DNA from: Aurantiochytrium sp. KH105
Lineage: Eukaryota > Sar > Bigyra > Thraustochytrida > Thraustochytriidae
Direction of reading: 5' to 3'
Length of the DNA stretch: 64,000 nucleotides
NCBI GenBank assembly: GCA_003116975.1
Contig: BGKB01000214.1
Coordinates: forward strand, 27,769 to 91,768
Below, one piece after another: positions 1 to 8,549 of this stretch. The translations under genes and the position numbers were made by a program. Position 1 is the first letter of the stretch. Each line of letters starts with the position of its first letter. The notes below the pieces were generated by a model that worked only from the letters and a program-made list of their open reading frames with translations, ran no database searches and was not told the origin of the DNA.

Positions 1-3000
1 AATTGAAAGAGCCACGCACGTTGAAAGCGTGTCGAGTGCCCGGCGCAGCGGGGTGAGCGGTAGAATGACGTATTTACGCTTGTTGATGTGAGCAAAAAGG
101 CTTGCGTGAAAGGTGACGTTGGCTTCGCTGCAGCGTCTGTGTTGCGTTCCCACGGCCATCGGGGGTGCTTCTTGGCCCTTTTTGCTTCGATGGCGCGGCC
201 CTGGTGATCCTGTGGTGGTATTTGTCATGTTTGTCACGTTTGAGCCCGACGACTGCGTACTCAGACCACGTGCCACATCGCTTCCCCTTCTGCGAAGTAG
301 ATTGCAGCCAGACTGAATAAGTAAGGCGTCTTCCGGAAAAAGCTCCAATGCGCGAGAAAAGTCAGCAGCTGAGATGCAGAGAAACATCGATTGCTCCAGG
401 ACCTGCACAGAGGACGTGTATGGGTTATCGCAGACGATGTCCTCGAATCCAAAGTACGACCCCGGTCCTCCGAAACCCTTGAGACCTTTCTCAGTTGCCT
501 GGACCAGGCCATCGAGAAGAAAGTAGGCATGCGTGGCCTCCTGACCAGTGGTGATAAGCGGGGAATGCGCGATGCCCAGCTCAACGCGCAAGTGCATGCA
601 GACTTCGGAAAGAAAAGCTGAGCTCGTTCCCTTGAAGAGTTTGTTTCCAGGCGTCGTCTTTTGCAGTGAATGGCCCATTGGCATCACGCGGGCATGACCT
701 CGACCGCCCGAACCTTCATCGCAGCGAGCGTTGCCACGGAGAAGAGGCCCGTACAGCTCGTACGCAACCTTTTTCGCAAGCCAAGGCGGCATCTCGGCAA
801 AGAAGTCCTGAGGTTCAAAGTCTTGCTCCTCCACGTGAGACAGATAGGCTCGTATTCCTGAAACAAGGTTTTCCTGTGTCGCAAGGATTTTGCAGGCCTT
901 GGTACGCTCGACGAGAACATCCTTGGAAGGCTTATCTTTGAGAGCGCGCTTGCAAATTCTGCCAGACTCCGACGGTTCTCCTTGCATGACGGAGATATTG
1001 GCCACAATCACAGGGTAAAGACCAAGTGAAGCAAAGAAAATGGCAACAACTGCAAAGAGACTCTCTGCCGTCGTAATCGCGGCGACGTCTCCATAGCCAA
1101 CGGTGGTTAGTGTCATGATGGCCCAGTAGATGCTCTGCTCCATGTGGGTATCCTCGCGCAAAGAAGACGCCCACGCTCCTATTCCCAGCTCCTTGAGGTC
1201 GTCGTTTGCGAATAGCGCCCACAACGATGCTAGCCATATGCTTGAGATAGCACTAAAGATGGCAAGCTCTGCAGAACTTCGCCGGGATGCGTCGATGCGA
1301 ATACCACGTCGTTCCAAAGCCGCGGAACATTTGCGAGAGTACGTGGGAATGCGCGTGATACACAAACATCTGATAATGCGCAGCGTGGCCCACAGTGTCC
1401 AGTCTGGCTCCGTGGATATGAGCAGCAGCACAACGTCGATAGGTGCAAGAGAAAGAAGATCAAAAACGGAGCGTCGAAAGAACTTGCGCTTGGCTTCAGC
1501 AGAGAGCAACTCTCGAAGCTCGTAGCGCCGATAGATGCGTGAGACGAGGTCGGTGGCACAGAATATGTCAAGCGCGTATGCCATGACAATTGTCGCTCGC
1601 TGACGCGCCAATTCTTCCTTCCAGGAATGCAGGCCAATGGCGAGCGGCACCATGACCAAGTAGCCTGCAGCTACGACGAGGCGCATGCAGGCCCACACAA
1701 GGACGGAAATGGAGCGAGACGCTGCAGCGTTGGCTGCTTGGCCAAAGCTTCCCAGCTTTTGCACGAGGGCCTCGGTCACAATGGCGTCGACGGCAACCGA
1801 AGCCGACCGGCTCCGATGCTTTTGCACGGGAAACTCTCGTCTGGCACTTCCTGAGCTCGCAGCGCTGTTGGGACTTCGAAGCCTCGATGTCACCTGGGCG
1901 CGTCCGATCTTAAATGACGAGAGAGTGGCTTCTGCCCCTGGAAGCTGATACGATGTGGTATCAATACGAAGCGCCTCACCTTCCTTGATGACGCCTCCTG
2001 TATTGTGATTTGCCTTTTTGGCTTCGACTTCCATACGAGCCCGAATTTTGTCCACGTCTTCTGGCTGGAGTCGCTCTTTCGACCTGAGCCTGTACGGTCT
2101 CATCCAGTCTCCTGACTCAAGCGACTGCTCACATTTTTCTCGAATTTCTTCAAGAGAGAGAAAGCACTGGGCGACGGACTGAAACGTCGTCATGTCGATG
2201 CAAAAGATTTCGGAGAGACCACTGCTCTTGACAACAGCAGACACCAAATAGGGCTTTTGTGCAATGGCCTCAGCATGCCCTAGCAGAACGCCCGTGTTTG
2301 CCTCGAGTGAAATACGCTCTGCGTGGGTCACGTCCTCATACACCATGGAAACGGACCCCTTGCAGATGCCATAGAAGGCGAGAGCGGTCTGCCCACTGTG
2401 GAAAATGTGCTCTTCGGCCACAAATGTGATAATGTTGGCGTCCTGCAGAAGCGCCCGGACCATGTTGAGGTCGGCATTTTCGAATGCAGGGTCGTTAATG
2501 ATAATGTCGCCGTGGAGCATGAAAAGCACTGAGGCGCGCAGCTTTCGAGGAAGCTGCTCAAGCAAGAGGTCCTCTTCGAATCCTTGCGACTGTTGCCAAA
2601 TGAGCTCGAAATAACGCAAAACCTTGACGCCCGACTGGTCTGCAATTCCGTAAGCTTGGCAGAATCTGCTCAGCTGGTGGACCTTGCGATTGTACGCAAG
2701 TCGAGCCGCGTCCTTGTTACTCACAAACGAGGTTACACTCGAAAGGAGAAGTACATACAAAGCAATGCCGAGAAGCTCTGCGAAAACGGCAAAGACCGTC
2801 TCTGAGGGGCGTATCGGCACAATATCGCCATAACCGACCGTGGAAATCGTTGCCACCGCCCAGTACAGGCTTCGAACATACATGCAGGCTACGCAATCAC
2901 GTACCTGACAGCTAGCGATGTCGGCGTTTGTCCAGGAACTCGAAAGGGGCGCGTTACCATAATAATGATCCAGCCCGATGTGTTCGCATGAATGCAGCGT

Positions 3001-3924
3001 TGTAGTGTCAGCGAGGTGATGCCAGCCGCAAGCTAGCACATGCGCGACAGCAAAGCCGGCGCCAATAAGATAGATACAACGTCGACTTGCTCTTGCATCA
3101 GCAGGACCGAGACTGTCTAACACGGAGTAGTACTCTGTAGCCCTGGCCAGCTGAAGCATCTTGAGAAGTCGCATCCTTGCCCAGACCTGAAATGCAAGAC
3201 GACTATCGACCGCAAAGACAATCCAGCAGGCAATATCAAAGGGAACGACACCGATAATACGAAGTGCGCGTCGGAAGAAGCTCAAACAAGTCATTTGCCG
3301 GCGCGCATTGAATAAATCGATCATTGCTGGAAGGTCGAGGACGAGTAGCTCCAAGAGCATCCATCCTGCAAGAAACCTTGGCGCAAGGTTAATATTGGCC
3401 TGAGGAGTGATGAAAGCAATTTTTGCAGGGACGAGGATAACATGTGCGAGAGTCACCATGGACATGCAAAGCGTCATAAAGTGGTAGTCTTCAAGCCATT
3501 TGGGTTTTGCGCGGGGAATCCTTGGGCCATAGAGTGCGACATAGGAGACATTGAGATTGCTGCCGGACCGCGTGCGTGATAATTTGCTTACATCGATGCG
3601 GTTAATCGTTCTTCGAATCGCGTCAGGCACCGAGAGCGCGACAGCGCGTCCATGGCCGCTGTCTGCGGAAACTGATACTCGACCGGAAGCATGATCGTCT
3701 GCACTATTGCGCGACGCTGACAATCCTTGTCGAGACACGCTCTCCTTGGGCGTGGCGTCCGGACCTCCCTGCGATGGGGCTACTTGCGCCTCGGGCATGG
3801 CCCTTCGTGCGCTGGCGCGCAAATCGCAACTGCCTTTGCGCGCGTCCTTGTGGCGCGCGCCACGGCAGGTCGCTGCAGATGCAAAAGAATGTTGTATGCG
3901 TTGTGCATTTGCGGGCAACGACAT
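1..3924 (-). CDS. Two-repeat potassium channel with two cyclic-nucleotide-binding-like domains (3' end beyond window)
   Basis: One open frame with no stop runs from the ATG at 3924 off the left edge, about 1308 residues. It holds two consecutive channel modules. Module 1 has membrane segments from about residue 148, an S4-like helix (MRLLKMLQLARATEYY) and selectivity filter TVGYGD at 362-367, followed by a CNBD-like beta roll at about 495-580. Module 2 has membrane segments from about 735, S4-like LRIIRCLCITR, filter TVGYGD at 941-946 and a second CNBD-like region at about 1100-1200. The S4/pore/CNBD order is that of the EAG/HCN/CNG superfamily, where one gene normally encodes one module and four subunits assemble. 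Inference: two of these chains would make a channel. The first 140 residues are low-complexity and basic. The frame upstream closes at 4006-4008, and 3924 is the first ATG after that. Ligand binding by either CNBD is not shown. Confidence 0.9.
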   Translation of the reverse strand, partial: MSLPANAQRIQHSFASAATCRGARHKDARKGSCDLRASARRAMPEAQVAPSQGGPDATPKESVSRQGLSASRNSADDHASGRVSVSADSGHGRAVALSVPDAIRRTINRIDVSKLSRTRSGSNLNVSYVALYGPRIPRAKPKWLEDYHFMTLCMSMVTLAHVILVPAKIAFITPQANINLAPRFLAGWMLLELLVLDLPAMIDLFNARRQMTCLSFFRRALRIIGVVPFDIACWIVFAVDSRLAFQVWARMRLLKMLQLARATEYYSVLDSLGPADARASRRCIYLIGAGFAVAHVLACGWHHLADTTTLHSCEHIGLDHYYGNAPLSSSWTNADIASCQVRDCVACMYVRSLYWAVATISTVGYGDIVPIRPSETVFAVFAELLGIALYVLLLSSVTSFVSNKDAARLAYNRKVHQLSRFCQAYGIADQSGVKVLRYFELIWQQSQGFEEDLLLEQLPRKLRASVLFMLHGDIIINDPAFENADLNMVRALLQDANIITFVAEEHIFHSGQTALAFYGICKGSVSMVYEDVTHAERISLEANTGVLLGHAEAIAQKPYLVSAVVKSSGLSEIFCIDMTTFQSVAQCFLSLEEIREKCEQSLESGDWMRPYRLRSKERLQPEDVDKIRARMEVEAKKANHNTGGVIKEGEALRIDTTSYQLPGAEATLSSFKIGRAQVTSRLRSPNSAASSGSARREFPVQKHRSRSASVAVDAIVTEALVQKLGSFGQAANAAASRSISVLVWACMRLVVAAGYLVMVPLAIGLHSWKEELARQRATIVMAYALDIFCATDLVSRIYRRYELRELLSAEAKRKFFRRSVFDLLSLAPIDVVLLLISTEPDWTLWATLRIIRCLCITRIPTYSRKCSAALERRGIRIDASRRSSAELAIFSAISSIWLASLWALFANDDLKELGIGAWASSLREDTHMEQSIYWAIMTLTTVGYGDVAAITTAESLFAVVAIFFASLGLYPVIVANISVMQGEPSESGRICKRALKDKPSKDVLVERTKACKILATQENLVSGIRAYLSHVEEQDFEPQDFFAEMPPWLAKKVAYELYGPLLRGNARCDEGSGGRGHARVMPMGHSLQKTTPGNKLFKGTSSAFLSEVCMHLRVELGIAHSPLITTGQEATHAYFLLDGLVQATEKGLKGFGGPGSYFGFEDIVCDNPYTSSVQVLEQSMFLCISAADFSRALELFPEDALLIQSGCNLLRRRGSDVARGLSTQSSGSNVTNMTNTTTGSPGPRHRSKKGQEAPPMAVGTQHRRCSEANVTFHASLFAHINKRKYVILPLTPLRRALDTLSTCVALSI

Positions 3925-5044
3925 ATAGAACGTGAGGCGTCTCGCTCCCTTTGTTGATTCACCTGAACCCGGTATAGCACCTACCCTTTTTCCACTTGCG
4001 GACTTTTATGCCTTTGACCAGCCAAGCTTCTTCGCGCAACAAAAAAAGCTTTTCTTGCTTCTTTCTACTGACTTTGGGCGAGAAAAGCCAAGCCTCCAAG
4101 GCTCTCCGTCGAGTCTGGCCGGCAGAGCAAAGTGGCCTGTTGCTTGCAAGATCAAAGCAAAGCTATGCCGGCCACAAGGCATCAGCTTCTTCGACAGGCG
4201 TTTTGCTTCTTTGCGTCAGGGGGGCAGCACGAAACCGTCATTTCTCAATGAGCGACCCTTTTACCACACTTCATCCTCCTTCCTTGAACTTGCTGTTGAT
4301 CGACACGTCCGAGGCGCGAGAAGGGTGTGTCTTGACGGAAGATTACCACCGCCAGCATTTGCTCCGGCAGAATACTTCTTCCAGTTCATCGGCTATCCAG
4401 AGAAAGGAAGCCCTTCGTCGATCATCTTGTCCCCATCTCCCCCGCTTCGTCGGACGCCATCCGTGGTGCCAGCGGGCGGGTGAATGCCAGTGGGCGTTGA
4501 AAAGTTGATCGGGTCCTCATGATGTAGGCCGCCACACCTTCCCATGTCACGGCATTGGCGACCTGACTCGACTCGGAGAGCACAGTTTCAACGGTTCTCT
4601 GAGCAACCCCAAAATGTACTAGGCCTAAAACTTTTTTACACCACATTTTATCAAGCCGGACTTTCGTGCCATTGCCTTCGGCGTGTGGTGGTGGTGGACG
4701 CAGAGCTTCGGGATCGATCGGCCAGTGCCACGTACAGAGGCAGACCGTGATAGGCAGACCTTTTGGCGCAACGCTACGCACTCGGGAAGCGCTAGCAAAC
4801 CTTTTCGCTCGCTTGCTGGAAAAGGAACGACTCAGCTACAACGCGAGAAGCAAAGTTGAGATTGAGATTTCGCTCGAACCGGGCCGTAAGCGGGACCCTT
4901 TGGAGAAAGCAAAAGCGAGCAAGCAAGCAAGCGACTGACTGACGTGGTTGGTAAACAGAAAAGAAAAGAGATCGTGTCCTCTCGTCATACATTCAAGTAA
5001 CAACTGCAGCGTCAAAGCACGGGTGGCGTTAGAATACTGGATCT
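3925..5044. promoter_or_regulatory. Divergent intergenic region between channel and ketohexokinase genes
   Basis: This 1.1 kb lies between two genes read outward. It contains only short overlapping open frames in several frames (for example 3932-4483 and 3996-4508 on the plus strand) with no recognisable protein motif. No TATA box, RNA gene or long repeat was noticed. It presumably holds both promoters. Confidence 0.4.
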
Positions 5045-6124
5045 ATGTCGACGCCTGTTGGACCTGCGAGCAATTGTGATACTCGCCCAGAGCTCGCGCT
5101 CGTCCGAGGCCCCTTCCAGGAGCGCGTGACTAGATCCAGCATTGCCGCCTGGGAAAATGTTCTCTGCGTTGGGATTGCATGTGTAGATATCGTCGATGAG
5201 TTGGCCAGCTTTCCTGCCGAGGACTCTGAACAGCGAAGCCTCGGGCGAATCCGGCGTCTCGGTGGCAACGGAGCAAACATGCTCTGCACACTGAGTCAAT
5301 TTGACGGCGCCAAGTCCTCACTCATGTTTGCAAGTGCACCGAGAGAATCCGATCCCAACGTTGCATTTGTAGGGGACGAGCTGTGCAGATTCAACGTGAC
5401 ACAGGTACCTGTGCTCATCAAGGAATGGAAGGGGACGGTGCAGATGCCAACCTCTTACATTTTGCAGTCGCGCTTGACAGGCTCTCGCACAATAATTCAC
5501 TATCGCAACATCCCTGAACTGACTTGCGCGGATATGACAGGGAACGTTGATCTGAGCACATACACCTGGGTCCACTTTGAAGGTCGATCTGGGCCAGACT
5601 TGGAAGAAATGCTCAGGGCGTCAGTTCATGCAGGGTGCACAATCTCACTTGAGATCGAAAAGCCGCGTCCTCCCTTTGACATGCTGACTTTGCTGCGGTA
5701 TTGCAATGTGGTGATGATTGGCAAGGACTTTGTCAAGGCGCAAGGTTTCGCTCACGCACGAGAGTTTCTGGTAAACTTGTGGTCGCAGCGCCAAACTCTA
5801 GGAATAAAGCTCCATGCAAAGATTGTTTTGCCATGGGGTGAGGAAGGAGCCTTTGGTATTGCCTTTGGAGAAAATGTGATGAGAGACGAGGCAGAACCTG
5901 GGCCGGAAATCATTTACGCGCCGGCAGCGACACTGGACAAGCCGATTCTTGACTCTGTGGGTGCTGGCGACGTCTTTAACGGGAGCCTTGTCGTAGGACT
6001 GCTGCGCGGACAGCCGCTTCGCGAGGCCATGCGCTTCGCCTGCAACATTGCAGGCGGCAAGTGCACGCAGCAAGGTCTCGAGCATCTTGCAAAGTTTGTA
6101 TCGGAGGATAAAAGGGGCTTGTAG
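5045..6124 (+). CDS. KHK: Ketohexokinase-like PfkB-family sugar kinase
   Basis: The 359-residue protein belongs to the PfkB/ribokinase family and reads most like animal ketohexokinase, which phosphorylates fructose to fructose 1-phosphate with ATP. Family landmarks are in order: N-terminal strand NVLCVGIACVDIVDELASFP from about residue 38, with EDSEQR after it; the sugar-binding glycine-rich segment RLGGNGANML (G73-N78); WVHFEGR in mid-protein; SLEIEKPR; and the anion-hole/catalytic signature SVGAGDVFNGS with the presumed catalytic base Asp309. The C-terminal GGKCTQQGLE resembles the KHK end. Length is slightly above the usual 300 because of a 38-residue N-terminal extension, so a later start is possible. 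No targeting signal is evident. Substrate is inferred from whole-protein resemblance; another ketose kinase is possible. Confidence 0.88.
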   Translation: MSTPVGPASNCDTRPELALVRGPFQERVTRSSIAAWENVLCVGIACVDIVDELASFPAEDSEQRSLGRIRRLGGNGANMLCTLSQFDGAKSSLMFASAPRESDPNVAFVGDELCRFNVTQVPVLIKEWKGTVQMPTSYILQSRLTGSRTIIHYRNIPELTCADMTGNVDLSTYTWVHFEGRSGPDLEEMLRASVHAGCTISLEIEKPRPPFDMLTLLRYCNVVMIGKDFVKAQGFAHAREFLVNLWSQRQTLGIKLHAKIVLPWGEEGAFGIAFGENVMRDEAEPGPEIIYAPAATLDKPILDSVGAGDVFNGSLVVGLLRGQPLREAMRFACNIAGGKCTQQGLEHLAKFVSEDKRGL

Positions 6125-6835
6125 TAACCCTCGCACCGACAACCAAACGTCAGAATGTCAGGTTGTGAATCGTCAAACCCCACTTAATTGTGAAGCGGGC
6201 AACGAGAAACATGAATATCTTTTCATTAATGAAAACAACGATGTGGGCGGTCGAAGCGATTGAAATGTCGAAAACTAAAAAAATCAATATAATTCATGGA
6301 AAAAGGGCTGAGGTTTTAGAGGCCAGTAAAGTTGACTTCGTCACACAGAAGTCGAGAGACCCGGGTTCAGCCAATGCATCGAGCCTTCGCCAATGCACCC
6401 ACGAAGAATGGGACGTAAAAGTTCTGCAAACTCATAGGATCATGGTATCACCAAAATCCAAAATACGGCCACAAATGCACCAGTCACAGGACCCACGGTA
6501 AGCGCCAGCGGCGTAGCCGACGACTCGCCATCGATAATCGCTGTCGGCCCGGTCGAAGGGGACTGCGTAGTAGGGGAACACGCGTCGAATTCCCCCGTTC
6601 CGTTATAGGGCCTATTTGCCCCGGTGAGGGAGGCAGGAAGAATTGGCTGTGGGCCGCAGAGAGGAACGCTATCAATTTCACTGCGCATCGGAATCGTGTG
6701 AGCTTCCTTGCACCGCTGATATCTCGCGAAGGACTTACAGCCTCGAAAGACTTGTCATGCTACTGACCGCTTGAGGAAGCTTCGTAAAATTTGTGTCGGT
6801 GATATATCTATTCGATTGATTGTGAGTATGCTTAG
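6125..6835. other. Intergenic spacer, no gene recognised
   Basis: The sequence is less GC-rich than its surroundings and has only short unconvincing open frames on both strands. It separates the 3' ends of the ketohexokinase gene and of the LRR exon array, which converge here. Confidence 0.5.
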
Positions 6836-8313
6836 TCAATCTCTGCTTCTAATGAGTGAGTGCGATGAACGTACAGATACCTAAGCTTTGTGAGTGCGGA
6901 CAGACTTTCTGGGAGGGAGGTGAGAGGGTTGCCACGAAAGGATCTATAACAAGGAACAACGAAAGTTAGTGGCAACTCTTTCAGGTCTCGTCAACCATTC
7001 GATGGCATCATCTGACCTACAGGACGGTAAGTTCGGAAAGTCCCAAAATGCTCTCGGGGAGGGACGTGGGCAGATTGTATCCTGAAGCGCTGTTGTGCGC
7101 ATGTTTGTGCTCGTGAGCTTGCTTGCACTTTTTTGCAGTCAAAGGGGAAGGCCAGCTTCGGCCCGTGTAACGTACAACCAACGGAGCTTGGTCAAAGCCC
7201 CAATCGAATAAGGAAGTGTCGTGATGCTGTTGTGATTGATAAGTCTGCAGTGAGATATTTTCGAAAGGCGAATGTTAGTGACAATTCTTTTTGGTCTCGT
7301 CGACCATTCGATGATATCATCGGACTTACAGGCCAGTAAGTTCGGAGAGTCCCGAAATGTTCTCGGGGAGGGAGGTGAGCTCGTTGTTGAAACAAGTTCT
7401 GTTTTGCTCGTGTTCAAGCAAGTGTAAGAGTCATATCACTAGAATTCTGGGAGAACAATCAGCTTTGGCCACTCTCACGTACAAGGCAGTCAGCTTGGTC
7501 AAAGTTCCGATCGAAACGGGCAATTCAGTGAGGTTGTTATGGGAGAGAAATCTGCAACAAAGTAGTTTTCGAAAGGCAGATGTAAGTGGCAACTCTTTTC
7601 TGTCTCAACAACCCATTCAATGACATCATCTGACTTACAGGTGGGTAAGTTCGGAGAGTCCCGAAATGTTCTCGGGGAGGGACGTGAGCTGGTTGCCGTC
7701 GAGGGCACTGTTTTTGCTCGCGTTCAAGAGTAAGTGTCATCTTTCTAATAATAGAGGAGCACGGCCAGCTTCGGCCCCTTTCACGTACAAGTCTCGCAGC
7801 TTGGTTAAAGCCCCGATCGAAGAGGGCAAACCGGTGAGGTTGTTGAAGTCAAATATTCTGCAATAAGGTATTTTTCAAGCAGCGAAAGTTAGTGGCAGCT
7901 CTTCTTGTCTCCTCAACCATTCGATGACATCATCTGACTTACAGGCGGGAAAGTTCGGAAAGTCCCGAAATGCTTTCGGGGAGGGACGTGAGCTGGTTGA
8001 TTGATAAAGAGCTGTTGTACGCATGCTTGTGCTCGTGAGTTTGATTTCACTATTCTTGCAGTCAAAGATTATGGCCAGCGTTGGCCATTTTCACGTACAA
8101 GTCAGTCAGCTTGGTCAAAGCCCCAATCGAAGAGGGCAAACCGGTGAGCTTGTTGCTATAGAGATCTCTGCGATGAGTTGAAAGGCGCATGTTAGGGGCA
8201 ACTCTTTAGGTCTCATCAATCATTCGACGACATCATCTGACTTACAGGTTGGTAAGTTCGGAAAGCCCGAAATGCTCTCGGGGAGAGAAGTGAGCTGATT
8301 ATACCTTGAATCA
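6836..8313 (-). CDS. Leucine-rich-repeat gene of ten single-repeat exons (5' end unresolved, possibly truncated)
   Basis: Ten short exon-like blocks are read on the minus strand, 5' to 3': 8246-8313, 8099-8167, 7943-8011, 7789-7857, 7639-7707, 7483-7551, 7330-7398, 7176-7244, 7021-7089, 6875-6943. Nine are exactly 69 nt (23 residues), begin after a CAG (or TAG) acceptor, end before GTAAGT- or GTACGT-type donors, and have phase 2 at both ends, so a leucine codon is split at each junction. Introns are 77-87 bp. Blocks alternate two LRR types, LTSLPE(S/N)ISGLSEL and LTGLPSSIGALTKL. No internal stop occurs. The last exon can read on to TGA at 6836-6838. The first block is 68 nt (one base missing), which shifts frame. 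No exon homologous to the repeats lies upstream of 8313, although intron-like sequence continues to about 8400. The gene may therefore be a 5'-truncated relic, or its first exon is unrelated. Function is unknown; the repeats resemble plant intracellular Ras-group LRRs. Confidence 0.75.
6875..8313 (-). repeat. Tandem array of about 305-bp units, five copies, each holding two LRR exons and two introns
   Basis: Equivalent donor sites recur at 8246, 7943, 7639, 7330 and 7021, giving periods of 303, 304, 309 and 309 bp. Exons and introns are both conserved between units, including the intron start GTAAGTCAGATGATGTCATC and near-identical acceptor regions. This points to duplication of two-exon units. 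Confidence 0.85.
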
Positions 8314-8324
8314 CTGTTGTGCGC

Positions 8325-8360
8325 GTGCTTGTATTCGTGAGCGTGCTTGTATTCGTGAGC
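8325..8360. repeat. 18-bp direct duplication
   Basis: GTGCTTGTATTCGTGAGC occurs twice head to tail (8325-8342 and 8343-8360), with a related third start after it. It lies in sequence homologous to the acceptor-side end of the LRR introns, at the 5' boundary of the LRR exon array. Confidence 0.8.
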
Positions 8361-8549
8361 GTGCTTGCAGTTCTCTTGTAGTCTCATCGAAAAGAGTTGT
8401 CTTCTGGTCGCCCGAGATCTCTCGTAACTGCAAGGTCCCTGGGGATATGTTTGCAAGTCTGCAAAAGCCAAGATCGCTTTATCTCCAAGAAACGACACAC
8501 AAAAAAGCCCGTGGGCCATATGAAAACATGCACTCACTGTCAGTCAAAG

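Noticed and set aside
3932-4508. Two overlapping plus-strand frames of 183 and 170 codons
   Set aside because: Biased composition in two frames at once, within a divergent promoter region; no recognisable domain.
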